Source: Flectobacillus major DSM 103 (GTDB lineage: Bacteria; Bacteroidota; Bacteroidia; Cytophagales; Spirosomataceae). From it: 64,000 bases of DNA. A model generated the notes under the pieces. The model was not told the origin of the DNA and ran no database searches. It was given only the letters and a program-made list of their open reading frames with translations. The position numbers and the translations under genes are program-made. Shown one piece after another: positions 51,764 to 61,089 of the stretch. Numbering within the stretch: position 1 is the stretch's first letter; each line of letters begins with the position of its first letter. Location: positions 4,163,812 through 4,227,811 of the forward strand of contig NZ_KE386491.1 in the NCBI RefSeq assembly GCF_000427405.1, given 5' to 3'.

Positions 51764-52657
51764 ATGAAAAAGCTCAAATCTTTATGGCTGTATTTGGTAG
51801 GGGTATGTTTGCTGTGTCTGAATGCCTGCTCGGAAAGCAAATCTGAGGCAAGTTTCAGTGCCGAAACGAGTTCAGCCGATTCGGCGAATATAGCAGCGAA
51901 TGACGACGTATTGTTACCCAATGAACGGAAGTTTGTGAGAACCGCAGACCTTCGCTTCAAGGTTAAAGATGTACAAAATGCAAGTAGTCAGGTTCGGCAA
52001 TTGGCCGAGTCAATAGGGGGCTTTACGACACACTCTACCTTATCGTCGCAGGTAATAGATAGCCATGAAATAGCTTTAAGCGAAGACTCTGTTTTAAGAA
52101 ATCAATCTTTTGAAAGAAATAGCGATATTATCGTCAGAATACCTACACCGTATTTTGATATTTTTTTAGAAAAACTTCGCCCATTGATGTTGTACCTTGA
52201 CTCGCAACAGCTAAGTGCCAACGACGTTAGCTTGATGTTAGTAGCTAGCGATTTGCGGAAAAAGCGTTTTTCACAATTTGAAAAAAAATATACAAAGCAA
52301 GTACAAGCCAAAGCCAAGGGTTTGGCCGAAACCGCCACTGCCGAGGAAAACCTATATGCTATTCAGTCGGAGGCCGATAACAAGCAGGTAGAAACCTTGC
52401 AACTAAAAGACCAGCTGGCTTATAGTACGGTAAACTTACATATTTATCAGGCTATACAACTGCACCACGAACTACTACCTAATATAGATAATCAGCATAT
52501 TTTTCGACCTAATGTTTTTGTGGCATTGTGGGGAAGTATCAAACAAGGGTGGTATTTGTTTGAGGATTTGGTTTTGTTGGTAGCAAAGCTCTGGGTATTG
52601 TTTTTATTGGGAGGAATCGGCTATTGGTTATTGAAGAGAAAGCCCATTCAGCACTAA
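51764..52657 (+). CDS. DUF4349-family lipoprotein
   Basis: 297 residues. Lipobox LCLNAC gives Cys22. The DUF4349 pattern is clear: FVRTADLRFKVKDVQNASSQ, GGFTTHSTLSSQV, IIVRIPTPYFDIFLEKLRPL, then a coiled-coil (about 165-210) and LKDQLAYSTVNLHIYQAI, ending in one membrane helix (LLVAKLWVLFLLGGIGYWLL) and a basic tail. Members sit in the envelope; function is not established. The 3' end overlaps the convergent lipoprotein gene by 4 bp. Confidence 0.9.
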   Translation: MKKLKSLWLYLVGVCLLCLNACSESKSEASFSAETSSADSANIAANDDVLLPNERKFVRTADLRFKVKDVQNASSQVRQLAESIGGFTTHSTLSSQVIDSHEIALSEDSVLRNQSFERNSDIIVRIPTPYFDIFLEKLRPLMLYLDSQQLSANDVSLMLVASDLRKKRFSQFEKKYTKQVQAKAKGLAETATAEENLYAIQSEADNKQVETLQLKDQLAYSTVNLHIYQAIQLHHELLPNIDNQHIFRPNVFVALWGSIKQGWYLFEDLVLLVAKLWVLFLLGGIGYWLLKRKPIQH

Positions 52658-53211
52658 TCTTTGATGTCGAAACGACCATCTGAAAGAGTAATAGTTTCGA
52701 GCGGGTGGTCTTTTTTCTGAAAAGTAACGCTAAATGTACCCGAAAATATTTTGCGGGTAGTATCAAAATGCGTCAAGTTTACTTGGTTATCGCAAGTATT
52801 ACAAATCACATATTGAGAACAGTTGCCATTGATACACCTTTGGTAAAGGCTAGCAAAAGGAGAAAATTCTAAAGCATTTTTGGGATAGTAAGTCATAAAC
52901 TTGTATTCTCCGATACCATTTACACCGTTAATCATAAGGCTAATAGATTCTAAGGTTTCTTGGTTGGTTACGGCAATACGTAGAGTTTGTTGTTGGAGCT
53001 TGCCCCACACTACAGGAGCAGGTTTGAAGTTAGGGTTGACACGGTACTTCTGGAAGGGTGTCCACAAATTGCCATTAATTTTCACCCCAAAAGTTTGACG
53101 GCCTTCTTGAGTTGGCTCTGGCAAAGCTTTTGGTTCTACATAATCATTTATTTCACAGCTTAGCAGTGTGAACGATACCAGTATGGAAATGAGAAAGTAG
53201 ATTTTTTTCAT
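52654..53211 (-). CDS. Hypothetical lipoprotein
   Basis: 185 residues from the ATG at 53211 (the frame starts six codons earlier). The lipoprotein signal MKKIYFLISILVSFTLLSCE gives Cys19. The mature part begins with a short linker and then FGVKINGNLWTPFQKYR, a motif common at the start of small immunoglobulin/lipocalin-like Bacteroidota lipoproteins (DUF6252-like; this is an impression only). Two cysteine pairs (RCINGNCSQYVICNTC) may form disulfides. Function unknown. Confidence 0.82.
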   Translation of the reverse strand: MKKIYFLISILVSFTLLSCEINDYVEPKALPEPTQEGRQTFGVKINGNLWTPFQKYRVNPNFKPAPVVWGKLQQQTLRIAVTNQETLESISLMINGVNGIGEYKFMTYYPKNALEFSPFASLYQRCINGNCSQYVICNTCDNQVNLTHFDTTRKIFSGTFSVTFQKKDHPLETITLSDGRFDIKD

Positions 53212-53362
53212 AGTATCGAATATACACATTTTTTAGAAAATACTGTATAATTCAAAGTTTATTTTATCATTAATTTAAGATTATTATGATACATCACTAC
53301 TCTTATAGACATATAATAAAATAGTGTTGTTTTTGGGGTAAATAACTGCTAGAAAAGCAATG

Positions 53363-53392
53363 ATGCCGTATGCTTGCTAAAACATACGGCAT
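53363..53392. terminator. Hairpin downstream of the large secreted protein gene
   Basis: ATGCCGTATG/CATACGGCAT (53363-53372 with 53383-53392) is a perfect 10-bp stem, 32 bp past the minus-strand stop at 53424. There is no clean T-tract on the minus strand, so termination is uncertain. Confidence 0.5.
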
Positions 53393-53423
53393 AATGATTT
53401 ATCTGGATGTTGAGGCAACAATA

Positions 53424-56400
53424 CTAAAAACCTTCTTTAGCCTCTTCTTTTTTCTTTTCGTCTTTTTTCTCGTCTTTTTTGGTTATTTTCTTACCTCTTT
53501 CCGACTTAGTTCTGTAGTTGTCTTGGAAGTATTCTGTAAATCCAATTTTTTCTTCTGCACCCACACCCAGAAAAATATAGGCATTTTTACCACTACCTTT
53601 TTTTACACCTTTGGCTTTTGCGGCTACGGCATTGTTAAATTCATCATCCGACGAGATAACGCCCATTTCGTTTTTGATATACCCCATAAAATACCAAACA
53701 TCGGGGCTAGGTTCTAAATAAAGGTAAAACTCATCGCCTTCAACCGTTTTACGGATTTCTAAATATCCTTCTATTTGGGCGTTGATGTCGGTGCTTCCAA
53801 TACTTGCAATACCTAGCTTGCCAATTGAATAAAATGCCGAACGAATATCTGAATACCTCAAATTAGCCTTTGAGATTACCAAAGACGTATTCAGTTTTGA
53901 TGAAATACTGTGCAAAGGTACGTGTTCATTTTTTAGGCGACGTTCAAACGGTTCGATGGTTTTGTTGCCTAGCAAATTGGCCAATTTGGACATAAGCCTC
54001 TCTTTATCTTCGGGTTCATCGGCACTATCATTGTCTCTCGAATCAAGGTTTACTTTAACGATTTTGTCAGCCATAGCTTTTAGCACTTCCGAAGGCATAG
54101 GGAAATTGATAACCAACATCTGGTCAAATTTGTGCTTGCCACTGTCGATTCTCATTTCACCAAAACCCGTTGCTTGGATATAATTGTTGGGCTGAAAGAA
54201 AGAGAAATTACCTTCCAAGTTGAGGGTTTTCTTGGTATCATCGTAAATATAGCGAGTAGCTTCATACGACTTTTCGGTTTCGTCAGGCCCTACCTCAAAG
54301 CGGCTACTTTTAGGAATATCTCTGAGCTTGCCGTGTACCACAAAAATGTCTTCGTCTTTGGGGTCGGGCTTGTCGGTCAAGAAACTGGTATAAAGCCCAG
54401 CCGATGCCGTTCTGAAATGCAAACCCGCAAACAAAGTTGTATTGAGGTCGCCTTTGAGGTTGGGCTGAATGTCAATATTGACGTTGTCGGTACTATTGCC
54501 TTTGTAGGCTACCCAGCTGATTACATCGCTTCGGCTTTTGCTTTCGGGTTTTACAAAACCATCCATTTTGAGGTTTTTCTCGGCGGCAGTCATTGTGATG
54601 TTGCCTCGATACAAGATTTTAGAAGAAATATGGAATTTGTCATTTTCTCCAATGGTAGCTTTGGCAGTAGTGGTCAATCCCTTCAATTTTTTACCTTTTC
54701 TATCTTCTAGGGAAGTTTCTTTGAATTCAAAATCACCCATTTTAATATTGATAGTATCACTTATCAAATTAGGGAAACGATAGAAGGCATCACCTTCAAA
54801 TTTGCTTCGAGATACAATACGGATATTGCCATTCACCAAATTATGATAGCTATTGAGTGTATCGATTTGTAATTTGGCATTTTGGAAGCTTCGCATTTCA
54901 GCATCACGACGAATAGAAACTAGCCCTTTATCGGGAATAATTTTGGCATCGGCCGATTTAATAAATGGTACACCACTAATATTCAAAGCTTGTCTTTCGA
55001 TTTCGTAAAGAGCCTCAGAGCCATTGAATGTTAGTCCTTCCTGTGATGGCTCGATAGACGTAAAAGTGGAGCTTTTAATATCGCCTTTCATCGTAATAGT
55101 TTTCTGGTTGATGTCCCATTCTGCACTAGTTATAGAGGTACGATAAGCCGTGTAAGGGAAATACAAACTCGTAGAGTCTTCCAATCGTAGATTTGCAGGT
55201 GTTTTGATACTTACTTTACCCGTAGCCAAGTTGAAGTTGACATTCATGTGTTTACCCAATAAGGCAGGTTTGGCCGATTTGAGGTTGTTCCCTACCATAA
55301 GGTTGGACGGTTCGGCACTGAAGGCTTCTTTGCCAAACTTAAAGTTATCTGATTGAGTTTCGGAGTCTTGGCGAAGTACCTTCCCAAACCCAAATATACC
55401 CGATTGGCGTACCAATAATTTTCCTTCGAGTTTCGAGCTACCTGCATAGAAGTCAAAAGAATTTCCTTTGGTTTCGATAAGCATACTATCTACTTTAGGT
55501 TGCCATTTGAGTGAGTAGTTTTTAATATCTACTTTGGTAAAATATGCCTGCCCAACATTACCTTCATTGATCCGACCCGTTGTTCCCGATGCAATCACCG
55601 AATCTTGGGTAAATAAGGCTTCTTTGGCCTGAATCTGAGCGGTCAAGTGGTTGATTTCGCCTTCGGTATGCAGGCCACGTTTATCCATTACCAACGGCCC
55701 TGCAAACTTCATAAAGGTTTTGGTATTATAAAGGCTGTATTTCCCTTCGGTTACCTTGTGGCTAAAGCCAAGTGTATTGTCGGGCATAGAAATAAGCGTT
55801 TCTTTGAAAGGAGGGAAAATACCGTCGGAATAGAACGTTCCAACAAAGTCAATGTCTTTAATATTTAAACTGTCAAAATCAATACTTGGCACTTTGAAGT
55901 ATATTTTTTTGCTATAAGCCATGTTTTCTCGATAAGCTTGGTCAAAATAGGCTGTTACACCTGTAGGAATTACCAAGCGAGGATATTCAACAAGGCGTTG
56001 TCGTCCCGATTTATTATTGGATTTATTGATATAAATTGTACCCGATTCGTATTTGAGGTCGCCACCGATTTCGGTTCGTCCTCTTTTGGCAAGTTCTTTT
56101 TGAGGGATAAAAGTGATAGAGTCAATCTTGTTGAGCTTAACACTGAATTCGCCATAATTAAAAGATAAATCTTTGCCTCTAAAGCGGAAATTACCAGTTT
56201 TTAGCTCGCCACTTATACCAAAGTTTCGGTCTTTGTTTACCTTGATCAGGTTGTCGTAAGGAGCCATATATACATTCAACGAATCAGAAAGGTAGAATTG
56301 TTTTACACCTCTGATAATCAGCTGGTTGTCGGTAAGGCTGAGGGTGGCGTTGGAGGTGGTATCTTTGCTGCTGGTGGCATAATACGACGGAATCAGGAAG

Positions 56401-58109
56401 TTGTCGTAGTCTTTTTTGGTAGTGTATACCGACAAGTAGTGGTCGCCTTTGCGTGAAAGTTTGATTTTTTCTACATCGGGGTCATATTCAAAATAACCCT
56501 TTTGCATCATTGCCAAAAAGACAGGCCTTAAATTATTAACATCTTTTTGGTAAGCTTTGGCCAGTTCCGTAAGCGTTACATTATTTACATTATTCTTTTT
56601 GGTATAATTATAAACAACCAAAAGAGGGTTGAAATTAAAATTTTCGGAAATCTTATTAAAACGCTCAGGGTTATAATAGTCAAAAGATTCAAATAAGGCA
56701 GGTACTACATTTTTGGCTACCAAAATATAGAAATCAACCTTATGGTCTTTCAAACTCCAACGCATAGCATCGGCCGATATTTCGAGCTTATGATAGCTAT
56801 CGGCATAAGCAGCCTCTTTGAAGCCACCATTGTCAACCTTGCTCAAACGCAATACTTGTTGTTTTCGGTCGTAAATGAGTTTGCCAGAAGGGTGATAGAT
56901 AGAGTCATTTCCAGCAAAATATCCTACAAAAGTAGCAGCAGGTGCAGTAATCAGCGAGTCGCCGATCTCAAATTTACGAGATGAAATCTTAAAGGCTATT
57001 TTTCCATCTTTTTTTACAGCAATGGTAGCATATTTCTCGTTGATCGAGGTACTTGAAATATTATTACCAGCCAAAGCAAAGCCCCCACGATAATCAAAGT
57101 CGAGGCTGTTTTTTAAGATAACATCATTTTGGAAAGACATAAATCTTGGAAAACCCGCAGGAGCATTTTTTGCTCGTTTTTTACTCTGAAATTCAAAAAT
57201 ACCTTTTATTGGAGTTGTTATTTTTTGAGGGTAGGTTAAGGTAGCTGACTCAGCTCGGAGCTTCGGACTGCGAATATCCATGCTGTAATTGTTCAAAACA
57301 GCAAAAACGTCGGCTTGACCGAGGCTTTCCCACGAAAATTTACCTCCTGTTCCTATCAATACGCCATCTTTAATACCCAACGACGCACTTGTACCCTGAA
57401 GCGTTACCGAATCGTTGGCTGTGGCAATGGAAAGATTAATGTTTTTGAAAACAATAGCAGGCCCAGGATTGAGGAATAGAGGTGCTTCTTCATTGGTAGG
57501 TGCTGTGGTAGTACCACCAGCCACAGGAGGACTGTCGTCCCAGTCATCTATTTTGGCAGGTGTAGCGGTATTTGTTGTCGAATTGGCAGGGGCTAGTTCT
57601 ACCTTTTGTTCGTTAAATTGAAACGAAATACTACCATCGAAGGCATAAAGGCGATTGTAGTTGGTAAAATAAATAGCTTTGTTGCCAAACAGTAGCTTAC
57701 TGATGTCGATATAACGTAAAGTTGTTTTGGTATCGGTACTTTCTGCAGACTTCCGTAGTGTTTCTAAAAAAGCATCGAGGGTAGTTGATGCAATAAGGCT
57801 TGTAGTAACCCCTTGATTAATAGCCTCAAAAATATTGGCAAAATGAGGAGGTTTATAGCCCTTTTTGAACAAAAAATTGCTTACACTTGCTATTTTGGCT
57901 TTTTGGGTACTGGTAAGCTTATCGCTTGTCCAGAGTTTTTCAAAAGCCTGAGCAATACTGGCTGCCTGAGGATTGCCCGAAACGGTGAGTATATTTTGGG
58001 CATCAGCTAAAAATTCTTCAGGTTTGTCAGATAACCGCAATCCTTGGCTGTACGATAGCGAAGAAATGAGCGTTCCGAGCATTATCAAAAAGTAAATTTT
58101 GAGTTTCAT
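53424..58109 (-). CDS. Very large secreted protein of unknown function
   Basis: 1561 residues with a signal peptide (MKLKIYFLIMLGTLISSLSY, cleavage before QGLRL). After an all-helical segment (about 25-125) the protein is mostly beta-rich with many short repeats of the type 'xGxFxFKxxxL' (for example NFRFRGKDLSFNYGEFSVKL and GDLKYESGTIYIN), reminiscent of stacked beta-solenoid or OstA-like sheets. A low-complexity Thr/Pro/Ala stretch lies near residues 180-215 and the C-terminus is a Lys/Glu tail (KKDEKKDEKKKEEAKEGF). No catalytic motif seen. I do not recognise the family; similar-sized unknown proteins occur in this phylum. It has its own TACCTTTG promoter element. Confidence 0.9.
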   Translation of the reverse strand: MKLKIYFLIMLGTLISSLSYSQGLRLSDKPEEFLADAQNILTVSGNPQAASIAQAFEKLWTSDKLTSTQKAKIASVSNFLFKKGYKPPHFANIFEAINQGVTTSLIASTTLDAFLETLRKSAESTDTKTTLRYIDISKLLFGNKAIYFTNYNRLYAFDGSISFQFNEQKVELAPANSTTNTATPAKIDDWDDSPPVAGGTTTAPTNEEAPLFLNPGPAIVFKNINLSIATANDSVTLQGTSASLGIKDGVLIGTGGKFSWESLGQADVFAVLNNYSMDIRSPKLRAESATLTYPQKITTPIKGIFEFQSKKRAKNAPAGFPRFMSFQNDVILKNSLDFDYRGGFALAGNNISSTSINEKYATIAVKKDGKIAFKISSRKFEIGDSLITAPAATFVGYFAGNDSIYHPSGKLIYDRKQQVLRLSKVDNGGFKEAAYADSYHKLEISADAMRWSLKDHKVDFYILVAKNVVPALFESFDYYNPERFNKISENFNFNPLLVVYNYTKKNNVNNVTLTELAKAYQKDVNNLRPVFLAMMQKGYFEYDPDVEKIKLSRKGDHYLSVYTTKKDYDNFLIPSYYATSSKDTTSNATLSLTDNQLIIRGVKQFYLSDSLNVYMAPYDNLIKVNKDRNFGISGELKTGNFRFRGKDLSFNYGEFSVKLNKIDSITFIPQKELAKRGRTEIGGDLKYESGTIYINKSNNKSGRQRLVEYPRLVIPTGVTAYFDQAYRENMAYSKKIYFKVPSIDFDSLNIKDIDFVGTFYSDGIFPPFKETLISMPDNTLGFSHKVTEGKYSLYNTKTFMKFAGPLVMDKRGLHTEGEINHLTAQIQAKEALFTQDSVIASGTTGRINEGNVGQAYFTKVDIKNYSLKWQPKVDSMLIETKGNSFDFYAGSSKLEGKLLVRQSGIFGFGKVLRQDSETQSDNFKFGKEAFSAEPSNLMVGNNLKSAKPALLGKHMNVNFNLATGKVSIKTPANLRLEDSTSLYFPYTAYRTSITSAEWDINQKTITMKGDIKSSTFTSIEPSQEGLTFNGSEALYEIERQALNISGVPFIKSADAKIIPDKGLVSIRRDAEMRSFQNAKLQIDTLNSYHNLVNGNIRIVSRSKFEGDAFYRFPNLISDTINIKMGDFEFKETSLEDRKGKKLKGLTTTAKATIGENDKFHISSKILYRGNITMTAAEKNLKMDGFVKPESKSRSDVISWVAYKGNSTDNVNIDIQPNLKGDLNTTLFAGLHFRTASAGLYTSFLTDKPDPKDEDIFVVHGKLRDIPKSSRFEVGPDETEKSYEATRYIYDDTKKTLNLEGNFSFFQPNNYIQATGFGEMRIDSGKHKFDQMLVINFPMPSEVLKAMADKIVKVNLDSRDNDSADEPEDKERLMSKLANLLGNKTIEPFERRLKNEHVPLHSISSKLNTSLVISKANLRYSDIRSAFYSIGKLGIASIGSTDINAQIEGYLEIRKTVEGDEFYLYLEPSPDVWYFMGYIKNEMGVISSDDEFNNAVAAKAKGVKKGSGKNAYIFLGVGAEEKIGFTEYFQDNYRTKSERGKKITKKDEKKDEKKKEEAKEGF

Positions 58110-58415
58110 TGATTTTGTTTTAAATAAGTTGTGTAATCTGAGGTAAAAACCTGTTTCAACGTTTCAAATTCACCCATCGGTAAACAATAGGTTATTCGTA
58201 AAAATAACGACTTTTTTGCAAAGGTATTGCCAAAACAAAAAGGGTATTAGATAAAACTGTGTCGAATTAGTAAGATAAAGTAAAAACAGCAGGAATTGTT
58301 TGATTTGCATAAACAGTATTGATTTTACCTCTAAATTTGAGGCAAAATCAAGAATGATGGTATTTATCTTTGATTTTAAGAAGCAACATTTCTCCATATT
58401 TTAATATTACACTTC
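58110..58415. other. Divergent promoter region
   Basis: No gene. Contains the minus-strand promoter-like element at 58219-58226; nothing clear was found for the plus-strand phosphodiesterase gene. Confidence 0.55.
58219..58226 (-). promoter_or_regulatory. Candidate -7 element TACCTTTG for the large secreted protein gene
   Basis: Read on the minus strand, TACCTTTGCA matches TAnnTTTG, about 110 bp upstream of the ATG at 58109. No well-spaced TTG was found for the -33 position. Confidence 0.5.
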
Positions 58416-59651
58416 ATGAAAAAAATCCTGAGTCTTTTAGTTTTGAGTTGTTGGTGTTTGGCCTCATTGGCTCAAAACAACACCAAACCCTATGTTGTAA
58501 TGGTATCATTTGATGGCTTTCGCTATGATTATATCAATAAATACCCCGTAAAGCACATCAAAAAATTTATCAAAAAAGGAGCTGCCGCAGAGGTAATGTA
58601 TCCTTCATACCCTAGTAAAACGTTTCCTAATCACTATACCTTAGTAACAGGCTTATATCCAGACCATCATGGTTTGATAGACAATACTTTTTACGACCAA
58701 GGGCGTGATACTTTTTATTCTATTCGCCAGCGAGACAAAGTAGAAGACTCCTACTATTATGGGGGCTTGCCTATTTGGCAGCTGGTACAGCAAAATGGCA
58801 TGAAAGCCGCCTCGTATTTTTGGGTAGGTTCAGAGGCCAAAATTGCGGGCGAGTATCCAAGTTACTATCATCGTTTCGACGACAAAGTACCTCATCCAAC
58901 ACGTGTTCAAGCAGTATTTGACTGGTTGAATTTGCCCGAAGCCGAACGTCCTCATTTAATGACCATTTATTTTTCGATGGTAGATACCCAAGGTCATGAG
59001 TATGGCCCTAACTCGCCAGAAACTAGGGCTGCAGTAATGGAAGCCGACAGCTTGGTAGGAATGTTGATGAATGGTTTGAAAAAAATCAAATTGCCAGTCA
59101 ATGTAATTCTTACAGCCGACCACGGTATGTACGAAATGCAAAATAGACCCGAAACGTTTATTATTGCTGATAATTTTTTAGAAGGCTTACATAAAGAAGA
59201 TTTCTTGTTTGTTAATAATAGTACGCACGGAAATATCTTTTTGAAAAATAAAGCAAAAGAAGACGAAATCTATAACGCTATTGTAGCCAAACAAAATCAT
59301 TTTAAAATCTACAAGAAAGCCGATATTCCCGAAAGTTTGCATTTTAATACCAATGCTCGTATTGGAGATATGTTGTTGGTTGTAGAGCCTGGTTATGGTT
59401 TTTATAACAAAGAATCTTTAGCCAAAAAACCTGAAAAACGTAAAGTGTGGGGTGTACACGGATTTGACCCTAATGTAACGCCCGAAATGGGAGCTATTTT
59501 TTATGCTAATGGCCCTAATATTAAGAAAGGCGTAAAAATTGCACCGTTCCAAAATATTCATGTGTATCCGTTTGTTGCACAGCTTTTGGGTATTAGCACT
59601 CCTCCAATCGACGGAGACCCTAAAGTTTTAGAAGGAATAATTAAGAAATAA
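58416..59651 (+). CDS. Ectonucleotide pyrophosphatase/phosphodiesterase-type alkaline phosphatase superfamily enzyme
   Basis: 411 residues with a signal peptide (MKKILSLLVLSCWCLASLAQ). Metal and nucleophile residues of the NPP group: Asp33 in VSFDGFRYDYI, nucleophile Thr69 in PSKTFPNHYTLVTGLYPDHH, then DTQGHEYGPNSPETRA, LTADHGMYEM and VWGVHGFDPN supplying the second metal site. NPP enzymes hydrolyse phosphodiester or pyrophosphate bonds of nucleotides or lipids. Exported, most likely periplasmic. Monocistronic with a strong terminator. Confidence 0.93.
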   Translation: MKKILSLLVLSCWCLASLAQNNTKPYVVMVSFDGFRYDYINKYPVKHIKKFIKKGAAAEVMYPSYPSKTFPNHYTLVTGLYPDHHGLIDNTFYDQGRDTFYSIRQRDKVEDSYYYGGLPIWQLVQQNGMKAASYFWVGSEAKIAGEYPSYYHRFDDKVPHPTRVQAVFDWLNLPEAERPHLMTIYFSMVDTQGHEYGPNSPETRAAVMEADSLVGMLMNGLKKIKLPVNVILTADHGMYEMQNRPETFIIADNFLEGLHKEDFLFVNNSTHGNIFLKNKAKEDEIYNAIVAKQNHFKIYKKADIPESLHFNTNARIGDMLLVVEPGYGFYNKESLAKKPEKRKVWGVHGFDPNVTPEMGAIFYANGPNIKKGVKIAPFQNIHVYPFVAQLLGISTPPIDGDPKVLEGIIKK

Positions 59652-59675
59652 GAGCTGAAATAATGGGGTTTTCCC

Positions 59676-59730
59676 TAAAAGAATCTTTATTAGCAGATTA
59701 GATTGTCCGCTAATAAAGATTCTTTTATTT
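59676..59730 (+). terminator. Rho-independent terminator after the phosphodiesterase gene
   Basis: Perfect 18-bp stem (AAAAGAATCTTTATTAGC, 59677-59694, with 59709-59726) plus a further T-A pair, followed by ATTTT; 25 bp past the stop. Confidence 0.9.
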
Positions 59731-59878
59731 TCTACCTATTGATTTTCATAATACTAAAAAACGCTGATATTCGCTCGAATTCAAATGTCAATAAAACCAT
59801 TGATTCTTAGGTGTTAACCAAATATTGGGGTAACTGGCTTGGAGATACAAAGCATTGAGTCTCTACCAACTTATATCG

Positions 59879-59920
59879 AAAAAGGGATAAAGTTTAATTG
59901 ATAGACTTTATCCCTTTTTT
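59879..59920. terminator. Terminator after prmA
   Basis: Perfect 15-bp stem AAAAAGGGATAAAGT/ACTTTATCCCTTTTT (59879-59893 with 59905-59919); T-tracts available on both strands; 37 bp beyond the prmA stop. Confidence 0.9.
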
Positions 59921-59956
59921 GTTAGAAATCGACTAATTATAGATAATCAATAGCAA

Positions 59957-60793
59957 TTACTCTCTTTCAAAAACAACCGATGCCCAGTTATTTTTGGTAT
60001 CAAAAAAGGTCTTTTTCAAACCTGCTTCGTTAGCTACTTGCTCAATATCTGCGATGTCATGCTCATAAAAACCACTCACGACCAAATAGGCTTTTGGCAA
60101 CATAAAAGTCACATATTTCGGAATATCACGCATTAGAATATTGCGATTGATATTTGCCAAGACGATGTCATACAGATCTGCTGGTTCGTCGTCGATAGTT
60201 CCTTGTCTTACCACGACACCTTCGCAATGGTTCAACTCCACGTTCTCGCGAGAATTTTCGGCAGCCCATTCTTCAATATCAAAAGCCGACACATAGCTAG
60301 CACCTAATTTGGCTGCCATAATTGCCAAAATACCCGTTCCACAACCAACATCAAGTACTTTTTTACCCTGATGCTCCTCAGCCAATTGTGAGCCTTGAAT
60401 ACCCAAAACCATCGAAGTGGTTTCGTGGTGTCCAGTACCAAACGACATTTTAGGATTAATCACAATATCAAAACGGTGTTGGTTGTCGGGTTCGTGGAAA
60501 CTCGCACGTACACGTACCAAACCATTTACGCTGATTGGCTCATAACTTTTTTCCCATTCCTCATTCCAGTTCTTCTTTTCTAAAGTCGTATAGCTATAAC
60601 TAATAGGAGTCATGGCCAAATAGCGTTCCATGATTTCGTCGATAGTTTCTTCCGAAAACAAATCCTCGGTAATATAAGCGTTGAGGCCATAAGCTTCTTC
60701 TGTGAATGTTTCAAAGCCAATTTCGCCCAATTCGGCCATAAAAATATCTGCAAATTCAGGATTTACAGTCAACTTTAGTTCAATATAGTTCAT
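59957..60793 (-). CDS. prmA: Ribosomal protein L11 methyltransferase
   Basis: 278 residues. N-terminal L11-binding domain (MNYIELKLTVNPEFADIFMA), the conserved linker MSFGTGHHETTSMVL, SAM motif I VLDVGCGTGILAIMAAKLGA, and the catalytic NPPY-like segment as IVLANINRNILMRDIP. It trimethylates Lys and N-terminal amines of L11. A TACCTTTG element (60826-60833, minus strand) stands 33 bp upstream of the ATG and a strong terminator follows, so it is a single-gene unit. Confidence 0.95.
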   Translation of the reverse strand: MNYIELKLTVNPEFADIFMAELGEIGFETFTEEAYGLNAYITEDLFSEETIDEIMERYLAMTPISYSYTTLEKKNWNEEWEKSYEPISVNGLVRVRASFHEPDNQHRFDIVINPKMSFGTGHHETTSMVLGIQGSQLAEEHQGKKVLDVGCGTGILAIMAAKLGASYVSAFDIEEWAAENSRENVELNHCEGVVVRQGTIDDEPADLYDIVLANINRNILMRDIPKYVTFMLPKAYLVVSGFYEHDIADIEQVANEAGLKKTFFDTKNNWASVVFERE

Positions 60794-60825
60794 GCGATAT
60801 GCGTATTTTTCTCGATTATACGCTA

Positions 60826-60833
60826 CAAAGGTA
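60826..60833 (-). promoter_or_regulatory. Candidate -7 element TACCTTTG for prmA
   Basis: Minus-strand TACCTTTG, 33 bp upstream of the prmA start at 60793; matches TAnnTTTG. The -33 part is not obvious. Confidence 0.55.
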
Positions 60834-60982
60834 GCCTAATTTACTGAGAAATACAGGATAATAAATGGCTTTGGGAGGTAGCTTACAGGCTTTTGGGTAA
60901 TGAATTAGATAGTATTTTCTGGCAAAATGGGGTATTGAAATGCTTTAATATATCAAAAATACCCAAGGGTTTTAAGGCAAAT

Positions 60983-61015
60983 TTGTAGCGGCAATCCAAA
61001 GAGATACCGCTACAA
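60983..61015. repeat. 9-bp inverted repeat between the sigma gene and prmA
   Basis: TTGTAGCGG/CCGCTACAA (60983-60991 with 61007-61015). It lies 75 bp beyond the sigma factor stop without a T-tract; possible weak terminator or operator. Confidence 0.4.
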
Positions 61016-61089
61016 TATACGATTGATTTAAGGAACAGGCCTAGTTAAATCCTTCTAAATTAATGTTGTATTTATAAAAAAGTAGTTGA

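Larger units (their letters stand above)
59652..59956. other. Intergenic region with two terminators
   Basis: No gene. Holds the terminator of the phosphodiesterase gene (59676-59730) and that of prmA (59879-59920). Confidence 0.7.

Noticed and set aside
54132-54710. 192-codon plus-strand frame opposite the large secreted protein gene
   Set aside because: The opposite strand is a continuous 1561-codon frame with signal peptide and start; this frame lacks any recognisable domain.
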